A stretch of DNA of 64,000 bases from Elusimicrobiaceae bacterium (GCA_017520185.1 JAFXGO010000008.1:1-64000), one strand, 5' to 3'; shown: positions 1 to 9,807, counted from the first letter of the stretch. Numbers and translations: made by a program. The notes: a model not told the origin generated them from the letters alone.

Positions 1-494
1 ATATCAAAGGGTGAGGAGCGAAGGTCTTCAAGCAAATTGCTCGTTGTAATATAAGCGCGCTTCTGAGCATAATTGCGCACTGCTTCTTTAGGAGTTTTCG
101 AAAGTTCAATTTCAAAATGCAATTTTGCTAACCAAGAGTAGACAATTACATGATTCTCGGTAAAACGTTCTAAGGCCGTTTCTGTTTTATCATAAATAAA
201 CCTACCCAAAGTGCCTCTTGCAGGAACCGGAATATTTTGAATGGAAAAAGGAGGATTACTTCTTTCTTTCCATCTTAAACCTGCCTCACTAGATACTTTA
301 TTATAAGCTCGGCTAAACCTCTCGATCCCTTTCGCCCAATCTGAATCCAAAAATCTGTCAATTTTTTTCTGCACAGCCGTCTGCACAGCCGCCTCTATAT
401 TGTGCCACCAAGCGCTTAAATCATCAGCGGTCTGTGCATTCGCAAAAACAGGCAACAACAACAAAGATAATACTAACAAGAGTTGTTTTTTCAT
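1..494 (-). CDS. Secreted protein of unknown function (3' end beyond window)
   Basis: The frame is open from ATG at 494 to the window edge, so about 164 residues are visible and the C-terminus is missing. It starts with a clear Sec signal peptide (MKKQLL, Leu-rich core, cleavage after FANA). The same LLPVFANAQ ending occurs in the secreted protein at 38436, so the two may be distant relatives. The mature part is rich in charged and aromatic residues with no recognised domain. It is preceded by the shared GGNCC promoter element at 528-594. Function is unknown. Confidence 0.75.
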   Translation of the reverse strand, partial: MKKQLLLVLSLLLLPVFANAQTADDLSAWWHNIEAAVQTAVQKKIDRFLDSDWAKGIERFSRAYNKVSSEAGLRWKERSNPPFSIQNIPVPARGTLGRFIYDKTETALERFTENHVIVYSWLAKLHFEIELSKTPKEAVRNYAQKRAYITTSNLLEDLRSSPFD

Positions 495-527
495 ATTATT
501 CTCCATATTTTGTCACTTCTTAATTAT

Positions 528-594
528 ATTATTTCAAATGTTTTATTATATTTCAAGGGCATTTGGGCCTATATGCAGTAGGCCCAAAAGTCAT
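528..594 (-). promoter_or_regulatory. Tripartite GGNCC element and promoter, copy 1
   Basis: Read on the minus strand there is a distal GACTTTT, then 23 bp on TAGGCCCAAATGCCC (557-571), then immediately TTGAAA (-35, 551-556), a 17-bp spacer and AATAAT (-10, 528-533). The core lies 63 nt before the start at 494. Four other secreted-protein genes here have the same arrangement. Activator binding is inferred. Confidence 0.6.
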
Positions 595-608
595 ATATTT
601 TTACTACA

Positions 609-2819
609 TTATAGTTGTATTGCTCCGTCACTCACTTGCCTATTTTCTAAGTTTTTCACTCTCTCATTATAATTACTGACGGCAACATCCAAAAAACCTT
701 CAATTTCTTCTTGGGTTCTCTTCTGAATATCCTGATATTTTCGGTCCAATTCTTCAGGTGACAAGCCTTTTTCGCGAACAAGACTTAGCAAATCATTTTT
801 CATTAGATTAACTCTCTCTGATACAAATCTGGCTATTACATTCCTATAAGTCTTAGGAAATTGCGTTACTGCTCTTGAGTTAAGAATATCCCTCTTATAT
901 TGTCTCATTTGAGATTCGATGTTGCGTTGCATTTCTTGTTGACGCTTTCTTTCTTGTTCAGCCATATATGCTTCATAATTAGCAGCATTTTCTTGAGCAA
1001 TTCGGGCTACTTGGGCATCATATTGCTCCCGATCAATTAAACCTCTTTTTAACTGCAAAAAATAATTTCTTATCTCCGAATAAGCTTCTTCACCATACAT
1101 TTTTTTCATTTGGTTTAAGTAAGCCTCGTTCTGTTGTTCAATAGCCTCTTGCTCCCTTTTTTCTTCTTCAGTCAAGGTAAGAGCAATATTTTGCATGGCT
1201 TGGTTGGCATTGGAAATAATTTGCTCTTGAAGGGTATAGAACTGCTGGCTTTGATCTAACGGTGTATTTTTGCGCGCAGTCACTAAATCCTCTGTCATTT
1301 TGTTGTAAATTACCTGCGCTTTATTTTTCCATTCCTCTCTTTTTTCCGCGCTCAAGGCTGCCATTTCTTCAGAATTTAACACGTGGGCAATAAAATTTTG
1401 GTTATTGGTATTTAGTTCCAGTCGGAATTTTTCCAAATCTTCTTCTGACATAGAGCCAGCCATCGTAATATTATTGCCGTCCTTTTGCTGTTCGGCTAAC
1501 TGTCCGGAAAGATGCTCCAAATTACTCTGCACTACATTGCCTTGCACTTCCTGTAAAGCAACACTTACATTATCATCTTCCAAGTGATTCATTTGGACCA
1601 TATTCCCCAAACTTACTTGGAACTCACTTTCTATTTTTCTTAAATCGTCTACCGTAGCCTCCGGATTTTGAGCAACTGCCAAAATATCTTCCTTGTATTT
1701 GTTTAAAAGAGGCTCTGCTAAGGCGGCTGTCTCTTCCCCGAATTTATCGGTTAAACCTTCCATATATTTAGCCTTATGCTCATCAAGTGCTTGATTAAAC
1801 ATAGACTCAATTTGCGTAAGACGAACCTGTTGCTGAAAGGCAGCTTCGGCAGCGGCTAATGCTTGCTGGCGTTCTTCTTCAGACATACCCGAAGACATAA
1901 TTTGTCCAACAGAGGCTGCATAAGATTTTGTAGCCTGACGCACTTTATCACCGGCTTGTTTTCCGAAATTCTCCTCCATATTTTGGGCAATGGCATCACC
2001 GGCAGCATTAATAATATTCTGCGTGGCTCTGGATATAGGGCTTTCCCTTCTGTTTCCTCCTAATCTCCCCCCTGTACCGCCGGCACCGCCTTTGGCATAT
2101 TTGGAAATATTTTGCATACGCTTATTATTAGAAGCAGATGCAAGCGCTCTTTGTAAAGAATTAGATAAATTATTTAATAAACGGTCTGTTGTTTTGAGTT
2201 GTTGTTGATATTTGGGTTGATTTAAGGCGGGAATCATAGACATAAGTTCTCTATTAATCCCTTTTTGAGCGGGTGTTTGAGCCACTATAGCAGGCTTTTG
2301 GGCTTCTGTCGCGGCAGAAGTTGCCACTGGTGTTTGTGCTTTTTGTGAGACCACTGCATTTGCAGGTGCTTGGGCGGCTTGCTCCGCTGCCGGAGCACCC
2401 GTAGCAGCAGGAGCAACAGATGCTGCCGCCGCCGCAACATCCTCAGCCACAGGCACCGCACCTTCTACGGTGGCGGTAGAAGGCTTCACCGGTCCGGCTA
2501 CAGTGTTGGTGGACGGCCGTTTATGAGCGGAACGAGAAAAATCTTTCATACCATCGGAAAAATCAGCAAAACGGGATTTTCTACTGTTTTTATTAGAAAC
2601 ACGGGCTTTAGGACGGTAGGGATGCTCGTCTAACATGCTGGTAGCATCAATTTCCCCATTTTCTACAGTAGGCATATTGGCATAAGAACCAAACAAAGAA
2701 CGAACCTTTTTGTTAGGTTTTTTTGATTTTTCATTGGAAGAAGCATACCATACAGCTGAGGCAGTAATCAGCGTAAGTGGCAATAAAATCCCACAGATAA
2801 TTTTATTTTTTTTATTCAT
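609..2819 (-). CDS. Large membrane-anchored helical repeat protein, function unknown
   Basis: 736 residues. An N-terminal hydrophobic segment (about 8-26) acts as uncleaved anchor or signal. An Ala/Pro/Thr-rich linker (about 105-185) and a Gly-rich patch (243-255) follow. The rest is predicted helical with several degenerate units of about 50 residues built on a (Y/F)G-x-(E/Q) core, for example 281-332 and 353-404. The same unit occurs in the lipoprotein encoded just upstream (2834-3865). The two are 14 bp apart and probably one operon. No catalytic motif is visible. A periplasmic, envelope-spanning role is inferred only. Confidence 0.65.
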   Translation of the reverse strand: MNKKNKIICGILLPLTLITASAVWYASSNEKSKKPNKKVRSLFGSYANMPTVENGEIDATSMLDEHPYRPKARVSNKNSRKSRFADFSDGMKDFSRSAHKRPSTNTVAGPVKPSTATVEGAVPVAEDVAAAAASVAPAATGAPAAEQAAQAPANAVVSQKAQTPVATSAATEAQKPAIVAQTPAQKGINRELMSMIPALNQPKYQQQLKTTDRLLNNLSNSLQRALASASNNKRMQNISKYAKGGAGGTGGRLGGNRRESPISRATQNIINAAGDAIAQNMEENFGKQAGDKVRQATKSYAASVGQIMSSGMSEEERQQALAAAEAAFQQQVRLTQIESMFNQALDEHKAKYMEGLTDKFGEETAALAEPLLNKYKEDILAVAQNPEATVDDLRKIESEFQVSLGNMVQMNHLEDDNVSVALQEVQGNVVQSNLEHLSGQLAEQQKDGNNITMAGSMSEEDLEKFRLELNTNNQNFIAHVLNSEEMAALSAEKREEWKNKAQVIYNKMTEDLVTARKNTPLDQSQQFYTLQEQIISNANQAMQNIALTLTEEEKREQEAIEQQNEAYLNQMKKMYGEEAYSEIRNYFLQLKRGLIDREQYDAQVARIAQENAANYEAYMAEQERKRQQEMQRNIESQMRQYKRDILNSRAVTQFPKTYRNVIARFVSERVNLMKNDLLSLVREKGLSPEELDRKYQDIQKRTQEEIEGFLDVAVSNYNERVKNLENRQVSDGAIQL

Positions 2820-2833
2820 AATTTATTCCATGT

Positions 2834-3865
2834 TTAAATATTTTTTTTATCTTCAGAATCAATTGTTTCCAAATTCCATTTTTTCTGCAACTCCAATATT
2901 CTTTGACGATATGAAGTATTTAAATTTTCCAAAATTTGTTTCTTTTGACTCAACCGACTGTTTTGGCGCAAGGTATCTCCCGTTTCGTCTAAGATTTCGT
3001 TAAATATCTTGCGCGTTTGCAAAACGGCTTCTTTCCCGTACAAAGATTCAACATAACTTTCTAAATTTTGATGTATTGTAATCATTTCCGCACGCAAAGA
3101 AGTAATTTTTTCTTCTTCTATACTGGCCAAAGGATCGGCATGAGTGGCATTGATATCTTGCAGTTGTGTTTGGGCCTGCTGCACAATTTCGGTAATTTTT
3201 TGTTGTAAACTTTCCTGATTTGAGGCACTGGCCATCGCATAGACATAATCTTGCACTGCCTTTTCAAACACCGGTTTCATTAACTCTGCAGATTCGGCCC
3301 CATATTCCTGAGCAATTTGCGCCACATACTGCTCTGTTTGATAAGACAAATAAGCCTTAGCATTATCGAGCAATCCCTGATCAGGTGTTAAACGTTCCAC
3401 TGATTTTTGAAGTTCAATAAAATCTTTAAATTCTTTTTCTTGCGTCGCAAGCACTTGATTTAACTTTTCAGAAATCTCAGTCGTTGTAGAAGCATCGCTA
3501 ATAGCCTGTTGGGATTGCAATATATTCTTGGAGATTAATTCAGACAGTTGCTCTGAAATCTTTTGTTTATGCGTTTCTAACAGGCGTGTTTCCAAAGTCA
3601 ATTTATTCTTCTCAAAAAGATGGGTCAAAAAATCTAATTTGATTTCCTGTTTGGTATTACTCAATACTGAGATATCCACAATATTTTCTACAGGCAGTTC
3701 TTTTTTTCTATCTTCTGCTAAACGAGAAGCATCTTTGGCCTTTTGGACATATCTTTCAATATTGGCTTTACGAGGAAACTTGGCCTTACTTTCTTCGGCC
3801 GGTCGTTGACAAGAGACTAAAACAGCACAACAAACACCACACACAAGCAAAATACTTTTATGCAT
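2834..3865 (-). CDS. Putative lipoprotein with helical repeats
   Basis: 343 residues. The N-terminus has a type II signal peptide with lipobox LVSC (Cys near residue 19), so the mature protein should be lipid-anchored. The rest is charged, helical and coiled-coil-like. It contains at least two units of the YG-x-E type shared with the 736-residue protein downstream. First gene of a probable two-gene operon driven by the element at 3892-3960. No known domain was recognised. Confidence 0.65.
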   Translation of the reverse strand: MHKSILLVCGVCCAVLVSCQRPAEESKAKFPRKANIERYVQKAKDASRLAEDRKKELPVENIVDISVLSNTKQEIKLDFLTHLFEKNKLTLETRLLETHKQKISEQLSELISKNILQSQQAISDASTTTEISEKLNQVLATQEKEFKDFIELQKSVERLTPDQGLLDNAKAYLSYQTEQYVAQIAQEYGAESAELMKPVFEKAVQDYVYAMASASNQESLQQKITEIVQQAQTQLQDINATHADPLASIEEEKITSLRAEMITIHQNLESYVESLYGKEAVLQTRKIFNEILDETGDTLRQNSRLSQKKQILENLNTSYRQRILELQKKWNLETIDSEDKKNI

Positions 3866-3891
3866 AAAATTCTCCGGAAAGGGTTTTCTAT

Positions 3892-3960
3892 ATTATGGCT
3901 TAAATTTCCTTAACGTTCAAGAGGCATTTCGTCCTAGATACTATGGTATAAAAGACCTAG
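3892..3960 (-). promoter_or_regulatory. Tripartite GGNCC element and promoter, copy 2
   Basis: On the minus strand: GGTCTTTTA, 23 bp to TAGGACGAAATGCCT, then C, TTGAAC (-35, 3915-3920), a 17-bp spacer and CATAAT (-10, 3892-3897). The lipoprotein start at 3865 lies about 57 nt from the core. This copy has one extra base between core and -35. Confidence 0.6.
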
Positions 3961-3978
3961 AAAAATATAGGTCTTAAC

Positions 3979-4008
3979 AAAACCCCCGCTCCTAAGAACG
4001 GGGGTTTT
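3979..4008 (-). terminator. Terminator of hisS-aspS
   Basis: AAAACCCCCG and CGGGGGTTTT form a 10-bp stem with a short loop directly after the aspS stop. The A/T flanks make it usable on both strands. Confidence 0.85.
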
Positions 4009-4011
4009 AAA

Positions 4012-5760
4012 TTATTCTTTGCTAAGTTCAATAGCCAAGTCTTTGAGTTGTTGCTCATCAACCACATTGGGCGATTGCGTTAACGGGCAAAACGCTTGTG
4101 TGGTTTTGGGGAAGGCAATAACTTCACGAATGGAATCTTCCCCGCATAACAAGGCCGTCACGCGGTCCAATCCGATACCAATACCGCCATGCGGAGGCGC
4201 ACCGTATTGCAACGCATTTAAGAGCATGCCAAAGCGACGGGCTGCTTCTTCTTTGGGGTGTTTCATCAAAGCCAAGATACGTTCTTGCACGTCGCGACGG
4301 CAGTTGCGCACAGAGCCGGAGGCTAATTCATTTCCGTTAAGTACCATATCAAACTGATAGGACCGTACGGAAGCAGGATCCGTCTCCAATTTATCTAAGT
4401 CTTCTTCATGCGGAGCCGTAAATGGGTTGTGCGCGGCGTCCCAGCGGTCTTCTTCGGGAATATATTCCAAAAGTGGGAAATCGGTAATCCAAGCAAAAGC
4501 CCAATCTGTTTGCGGCTTTTCATTCTTGACCAATTCCTTACGCAAAGCACCCATAAAGTTTTGGCAAGTGCGCAGATTTGCATCACTACCGACAAAAATA
4601 ATATCTCCGTCTTGAGCCGCAACAGCCGTTTGCAAAGAGGCCAACTCCTGTTCGGTAAAAAACTTAGCCGTCGGACTTTCAATTTTTCCCTCTTTTACTT
4701 TCAGCCATACCAACCCTTTAGCACCGTTCTTTTTTACCAAATCGGTCAATTTATCAATTTGACCTCTAGAAAGCGTGGCACCGGCTTTTCCGAGTACGGC
4801 ATAAATAGCACCTTTGGCTGCCAAAACATCTGCAAATACCTTAAAACCCGTTTGGGCAAAGATATCCGATACATTTTTAATTTGCAGACTATAGCGCAAA
4901 TCCGGCTTATCAGAACCATACAAATCCATAGCGGTATGGAAAGGAATTTTCGGGAAAGGAACGGCTAATTCTTTACCGGCGGTTTTGAAAATTTCTTTCA
5001 TGAGTCCTTCCACAATTTCATGAATATCATCAATCGTCACGAAAGACATTTCCATATCAATTTGCGTATGTTCAGGTTGGCGGTCTGCACGCAAGTCTTC
5101 ATCGCGGAAACAACGCGCCAATTGGAAATAACGGTCCACACCGCTGGCCATCAAGGTTTGTTTGAACATTTGCGGGCTCTGCGGCAAGGCATAAAACTGA
5201 CCATGATGCACACGAGAAGGCACCAAATAATCGCGTGCTCCTTCCGGAGTAGAGCGCGTAAGCACCGGTGTTTCTACCTCCAAAAACCCTTGTCCGTCTA
5301 AATAACGGCGGGCGGCTTGAGAAATTTTATGACGCATCACCAAATTACGCACCATAACGGGATTTCTCAAATCCAAGTAGCGGTATTTCATACGGGTTTC
5401 TTCGCTGGCTTCGCGGGATTTTTCCACATCAAAAGGCAAAGGAACAGAGGTATTTAAAAGTTTTAAATTTTCTACGCTTACTTCCACTTCACCGGTGGGG
5501 ATATTTTTGTTTTCAGCGCCATCAATGCGGCGTTTGATTTCGCCTGTCACTTCCACCACATATTCATTACGCAGGGTAGAAGCCAATTCAAAAAACGGGC
5601 TTTCCGGGCCTACTACAATTTGCACTAAACCGCTACGGTCGCGCAAATCTAAAAACAAAACCCCTCCATGATTGCGGTAGCTGTTAATCCAACCGCAAAA
5701 AGTGTGCTTCGTACCGATATGAGCGGCATTCACTTCACCGCAATAAGTTGTTCTTTTCAT
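4012..5760 (-). CDS. aspS: Aspartyl-tRNA synthetase, bacterial type
   Basis: 582 residues, normal for the bacterial enzyme that charges tRNA-Asp. An N-terminal OB-fold anticodon-binding domain (about 1-110) precedes a class II catalytic core. The core has motif 2 around RCFRDEDLRADRQPEHTQID (about 216-235), a large bacterial GAD insert in the middle and motif 3 near GIGIGLDR. Its start overlaps the hisS stop as ATGA, so translation is probably coupled. A separate asnS at 40079 means no tRNA-Asn charging by this enzyme is needed. Confidence 0.95.
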   Translation of the reverse strand: MKRTTYCGEVNAAHIGTKHTFCGWINSYRNHGGVLFLDLRDRSGLVQIVVGPESPFFELASTLRNEYVVEVTGEIKRRIDGAENKNIPTGEVEVSVENLKLLNTSVPLPFDVEKSREASEETRMKYRYLDLRNPVMVRNLVMRHKISQAARRYLDGQGFLEVETPVLTRSTPEGARDYLVPSRVHHGQFYALPQSPQMFKQTLMASGVDRYFQLARCFRDEDLRADRQPEHTQIDMEMSFVTIDDIHEIVEGLMKEIFKTAGKELAVPFPKIPFHTAMDLYGSDKPDLRYSLQIKNVSDIFAQTGFKVFADVLAAKGAIYAVLGKAGATLSRGQIDKLTDLVKKNGAKGLVWLKVKEGKIESPTAKFFTEQELASLQTAVAAQDGDIIFVGSDANLRTCQNFMGALRKELVKNEKPQTDWAFAWITDFPLLEYIPEEDRWDAAHNPFTAPHEEDLDKLETDPASVRSYQFDMVLNGNELASGSVRNCRRDVQERILALMKHPKEEAARRFGMLLNALQYGAPPHGGIGIGLDRVTALLCGEDSIREVIAFPKTTQAFCPLTQSPNVVDEQQLKDLAIELSKE

Positions 5761-6986
5761 ATAAGTTTCTTAACCTCTTGCACAATGTCAGCTAAGGAGA
5801 TTTGTTTTTGCTCTCCTGAGTTTAAATCTTTAAAAGTCACTTCTTGTTTGGCCAACTCATCTTCGCCTAAAATCAGGGCATAGGCAGCACCGCAACGGTT
5901 GGCCTGTTTCATTTGACCTTTGGCATTTTTATCAAACAAACCGCCTTCCGTACGCACACCCGCTGCACGCAAATCTTGCATCAGATTAAAAGCGGTTTCA
6001 TTGCATTCTTTTCCCAAAGAAACCACATACACACTGCTTTCTTTGGCAGCGGGCACTTCTCCGCGTGAAGCAATCACGCGCTCCACACCCATAGCCCAAC
6101 CGACCGCCGGTGTGGCAGGGCCACCCATGCTTTTAACCAATCCGTCATAACGGCCGCCGGCAGCGATGGCGTTTTGGGAGGTATCCCCCGCTTGAAATTC
6201 AAATACGGTGCGGCTGTAATAGTCCAAACCGCGCACCAACATCGGGTCCACAATAAAATCTATTTTACCCTTCAAAAGACGTTGCACTTCGTCAAAATGT
6301 TGCTGACATTCATCACAAAGTTGCATCGTGGGCACTTTGCCCGCAAAGCGTTGTCCATCTACTTTGCAATCCAATACACGCAAAGGATTTTTTTCTAATC
6401 TGGTTTGACAATTTTGACACAGGGTGTCTTTTTCCTTAGATAAGAAATCAATTAAAGCCTGTCTATACAAAGGGCGGCATTTTTCGCAACCCAAACTGTT
6501 AATTTTAACGGAATAATTTTTTGCCCCGAAGGAAGAAACGATATCTTTGAGCATTAAAATCATTTCCGCATCGGCTGCAGGAGCGGAATTACCGATAGAC
6601 TCTGCCCCGATTTGCTCAAATTCGCGATATCTGCCCGCCTGAGGACGCTCCGCTCGGAACATATTACCGATATAATAAAACTTTTGGACAGGAGCCGCTT
6701 GCGTAAAATTATTCTCCAAATAAGCACGCACCACACCCGGTGTTCCTTCCGGACGAATGGCTATTTGACGGTGACCGGCATCTTCAAAAGCATACATTTC
6801 TTTTTGCACGATATCCGTCGTTTCACCGGTGGATTTAACGAATAATTCTTTTTGCTCCACGGTGGGAAGCCGAAGTTCGCCAAATCCATAACGGCGCAAA
6901 ACACCGCGTGCGCAATTCTCCAGCTCAGTAAATAAATTAGATTGGGGCTCAAAAATGTCCCGAAAACCTCTGATTAATTTGCTCAT
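5757..6986 (-). CDS. hisS: Histidyl-tRNA synthetase
   Basis: 409 residues, the usual bacterial length. It is class II with motif 2 around FRAERPQAGRYREFEQIGAE, the HisRS signature GLDYYSRTVFEF and a C-terminal anticodon-binding domain. A CxxC..CxxC-type set (CEKCRPLY, CQNC, CDEC) lies in the insertion. It heads the hisS-aspS operon and overlaps aspS by 4 nt. There is no ribosome binding site: a TGCTAAAAT extended -10 ends 8 nt before the ATG, so the message may be leaderless. Confidence 0.95.
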   Translation of the reverse strand: MSKLIRGFRDIFEPQSNLFTELENCARGVLRRYGFGELRLPTVEQKELFVKSTGETTDIVQKEMYAFEDAGHRQIAIRPEGTPGVVRAYLENNFTQAAPVQKFYYIGNMFRAERPQAGRYREFEQIGAESIGNSAPAADAEMILMLKDIVSSFGAKNYSVKINSLGCEKCRPLYRQALIDFLSKEKDTLCQNCQTRLEKNPLRVLDCKVDGQRFAGKVPTMQLCDECQQHFDEVQRLLKGKIDFIVDPMLVRGLDYYSRTVFEFQAGDTSQNAIAAGGRYDGLVKSMGGPATPAVGWAMGVERVIASRGEVPAAKESSVYVVSLGKECNETAFNLMQDLRAAGVRTEGGLFDKNAKGQMKQANRCGAAYALILGEDELAKQEVTFKDLNSGEQKQISLADIVQEVKKLI

Positions 6987-6994
6987 ACATAGTT

Positions 6995-7003
6995 ATTTTA
7001 GCA
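6995..7003 (-). promoter_or_regulatory. Probable leaderless promoter of hisS
   Basis: Extended -10 TGCTAAAAT on the minus strand leaves only 8 nt (AACTATGT) before the start codon at 6986. Transcription would start at or next to the ATG. No Shine-Dalgarno is present. Confidence 0.55.
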
Positions 7004-7081
7004 TTTTACGCAGGGATTGGCTAAATACAAAAACACAAGGAATATGTTATGATGTGAATATATTAATAATAAGGAACAAAA

Positions 7082-8044
7082 ATGAGCAATAAAATTTCTA
7101 TTTGTTTTGCCACCGATAACGGCTATGCTCCCTATATGGGAATGGCTATTTTATCCATCTTAACCAATGCCGGAAAAGAAGAAAACTTCCACTTCTACGT
7201 ATTAGATAATAAAATTTCAAATGAAAATAAGAAAAAAGTAGAATCTTTAAAGAAGATTCGTCCTTTTGAAATGACTTGGTTGCCACTTAATGAAGAACTG
7301 TTTAAAGATTGTGATGTAAAAAGGTCTAATTGGACTTTATCTATTTTCGGGCGTTATCTGATACCGCAACTCATTGCAGACGATAAGGTGCTTTATTTAG
7401 ATTGTGACATTTTGGTAAGAGGAAGTTTGCTTGCTTTGTGGCAAACAAACATTGAAGATTATTATTTAGCCGGCGTACCTGATTATAATGTCATGTACAG
7501 AGGAAAAATTGACACGCGCTTTGCGGGGCAATTAAATGCCAAAGAATATGTCAATTCAGGTGTATTGCTAATTAATAACAAAAAATGGCGCGAAGAAAAT
7601 TTGTTTAAAACATTGTTAGATTACTCTATTCAAAATGCTGCCTTGCTACAATGGCCGGATCAAGACGCTATCAACTATATTTGTCGCGGAAAAAAGAAAT
7701 TGGTTTCCCCCCGTTGGAATTGCATGGGATATTTTTATAAGCCGGATTTATTTTTGCAAGCACCGGATTTTGATTTTATTTTAAAAGAAAGAGATGCTGC
7801 CGTTATCCGTCATTTTCACCCGTGGGAAAAAAATATGTTTGTCCCGAATCGCAGTGAATATATAGAACTGATGAAAGGTAGTCCGTGGGCTGATTTGGTG
7901 CCGCAAGATGATTCAGAAACGATAGCCTTTTGGAAAAAATTCTTCATTTATATTTGGCGTCATCCTTTCTGTTTCTTTCTTCCCAAATTTTACCAACGTT
8001 GGTATTATAGAGGGACCAAATGTCTGTTTATGGATTGGGCTTAG
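7082..8044 (+). CDS. Family 8 glycosyltransferase
   Basis: 320 residues. The N-terminus (ISICFATDNGYAPYMGMAI) and the metal-binding DxD in VLYLDCDILVRG (about 100-111) are typical of GT8 retaining galactosyl/glucosyltransferases. WPDQDAINYI and the HFHPWEK-like C-terminal motif also fit. It probably adds a hexose to lipooligosaccharide or another surface glycan. An AAGGAA site precedes the ATG. It is followed 9 bp later by a family 4 glycosyltransferase and probably co-transcribed. Confidence 0.85.
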   Translation: MSNKISICFATDNGYAPYMGMAILSILTNAGKEENFHFYVLDNKISNENKKKVESLKKIRPFEMTWLPLNEELFKDCDVKRSNWTLSIFGRYLIPQLIADDKVLYLDCDILVRGSLLALWQTNIEDYYLAGVPDYNVMYRGKIDTRFAGQLNAKEYVNSGVLLINNKKWREENLFKTLLDYSIQNAALLQWPDQDAINYICRGKKKLVSPRWNCMGYFYKPDLFLQAPDFDFILKERDAAVIRHFHPWEKNMFVPNRSEYIELMKGSPWADLVPQDDSETIAFWKKFFIYIWRHPFCFFLPKFYQRWYYRGTKCLFMDWA

Positions 8045-8053
8045 TGACAAATC

Positions 8054-9127
8054 ATGAATTTATTACACTTTGTATATGCTAAAGTATGGGGCGGTGGTGA
8101 ACAATATGTTTATTCCCTCTGCAAAGAGGAAGTAAAACGCGGACATCAAAATTTTATCATCATTGACCCCAAACAAAAACAAATGATAGAGAAGTTTACC
8201 CAAGTAGCTACGGTGTTGCCCGTTTCACTGCAAAAACTCTATAAATTTATCTCTATCAAAAAGATTCTTGGTATTATTGATAAATACAATATAGACATTT
8301 TAAACTGCCATAGCGGTACGATGGCACCGATATCTGCCACCGTTAAGATGTTGCGCCCCTCTATAAAATTAGTCATTTACAAACATAATGCCTCTAAAAA
8401 TCACCGAGACCTTTATCATCGTTGGATACAAAAGAAAGCCGATGCTTTTGTATGCGTATCCAAATTGGTACAGCAATTGCAAACGCAAACAGCTTGTCCC
8501 AAATACGCGAATAAATTTCATTTAATTTACAACGGGATAGACACGCAGCGGTTTATCCAAAGGGCCAGAGTCTTACCCACCGGTACACTAAAAATCGGTT
8601 ATGCGGGAAGAATCGTAGAAAATAAAGGGCTATTGGTCTTGCTGGAGGCCGTTAAAATTCTGCGGGAGAAATATCAATTGCCTTGCAGTTTGTCGATAGC
8701 GGCCAGCTCACAGTCCGACTTTAAGGAGAAATGCCAAGAATTTGTAAATCAAAACAAACTAAATGATGTTTATCATTTTTTGCCAAATGTAAAGGATATG
8801 GGGCAGTTCTATGACAATATAGATGTTTTTGTTTTACCGTCTTTGATACCGGAAGCCTTTGGTTTAGTACTGTGCGAAGCCATGTACAGCGCTTTGCCGG
8901 TCGTCTCTAGCAATAACGGTGCGCAACGAGAAATTATAGAAAACGGTGTAAATGGTATTTTACTACCGCCTAATGATGCTGTTGCCATTGCCAAAAGTAT
9001 CAAAGAATTATCTCGCGATGCAGAAAAGTATCAACAAATTAGTTTAGCCGCCTGTAAACGAGTAGAGGAAAAGTTTACATTAAAAGTAATGGTTAATCAA
9101 TTAAATCAGTTATTTTCTTCTCTTTAA
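8054..9127 (+). CDS. Family 4 glycosyltransferase
   Basis: 357 residues with the GT-B fold. The N-terminal GGGEQYVYSLCKE motif is an acceptor-side signature of GT4. The C-terminal part has IGYAGRIVENKGL and the E-x7-E motif region EAFGLVLCEAMYSALPVVSS. It is likely a retaining sugar transferase in surface polysaccharide synthesis, paired with the upstream GT8. The sugar donor cannot be deduced. Confidence 0.85.
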   Translation: MNLLHFVYAKVWGGGEQYVYSLCKEEVKRGHQNFIIIDPKQKQMIEKFTQVATVLPVSLQKLYKFISIKKILGIIDKYNIDILNCHSGTMAPISATVKMLRPSIKLVIYKHNASKNHRDLYHRWIQKKADAFVCVSKLVQQLQTQTACPKYANKFHLIYNGIDTQRFIQRARVLPTGTLKIGYAGRIVENKGLLVLLEAVKILREKYQLPCSLSIAASSQSDFKEKCQEFVNQNKLNDVYHFLPNVKDMGQFYDNIDVFVLPSLIPEAFGLVLCEAMYSALPVVSSNNGAQREIIENGVNGILLPPNDAVAIAKSIKELSRDAEKYQQISLAACKRVEEKFTLKVMVNQLNQLFSSL

Positions 9128-9133
9128 AATCCA

Positions 9134-9164
9134 AAAATCCCTAGTCAGTTTGACTAGGGATTTT
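9134..9164. terminator. Bidirectional terminator
   Basis: A perfect 14-bp stem, AAAATCCCTAGTCA with TGACTAGGGATTTT, and a 3-nt loop lie between the convergent genes ending at 9127 and 9182. Confidence 0.9.
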
Positions 9165-9181
9165 AAATGTTAAATCAGTGG

Positions 9182-9772
9182 TTATTTCATTGCAGCCTTT
9201 ATAAGTTTTGTGGAAAAAAGTGAAATATCGCGCTTAGTGCAATTTACCGTCATAGCCAAGTAGTCATTTAAATAAATATAAAAGATAATCTCTCCAGCGA
9301 TGGGATATTCGTCCGCCTCACAGAGCATCGTTTCAGGGAAGATACCGTTTAATGCTCCTTTAAACACGTCCATATCCTCATCCGATAAGCGTGTTAAATC
9401 ATTCCCTGACGCTATAAAATAGTTAGCAAAAGGGGAATTTGCATTGATGGCATTGTCCAGCTCATTGTATTTAGCCAATAAGGCCTGCCGCTTTTTATAA
9501 GCCACCCCTAGTAGCTCCTCTCGATGTTTCGATTCTTTCAGCGATAAAATAAGATGCTCATATCCAAAAAATCGCAAAATATTTTCTCTGACCGCTCTTT
9601 TACAAAGGGTTAAGTAGTCTTGAATTGAGCCGGAAAATGGCACTTTATATTTTTTTTCTGCCGCCTTAATTTCAGGGATTAAACTTTTTTGAGCACCTGC
9701 GTGCAAAGACTCAGCCCCAAAAGCAAATACAGCCACACATACAAACAAAAAACTTAATAAAATTTTTTTCAT
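9182..9772 (-). CDS. Small secreted protein of unknown function
   Basis: 196 residues with an N-terminal signal peptide (MKKILLSF, cleavage probable near FAFGA). The mature part has scattered cysteines and a mixed helical pattern with no domain I can name. It is monocistronic, driven from a GGNCC-type element (9808-9872) and ends at the terminator at 9134. Confidence 0.65.
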   Translation of the reverse strand: MKKILLSFLFVCVAVFAFGAESLHAGAQKSLIPEIKAAEKKYKVPFSGSIQDYLTLCKRAVRENILRFFGYEHLILSLKESKHREELLGVAYKKRQALLAKYNELDNAINANSPFANYFIASGNDLTRLSDEDMDVFKGALNGIFPETMLCEADEYPIAGEIIFYIYLNDYLAMTVNCTKRDISLFSTKLIKAAMK

Positions 9773-9807
9773 AGATTCCTCTGTTTCTGTATATTAACCT
9801 CTGATAT

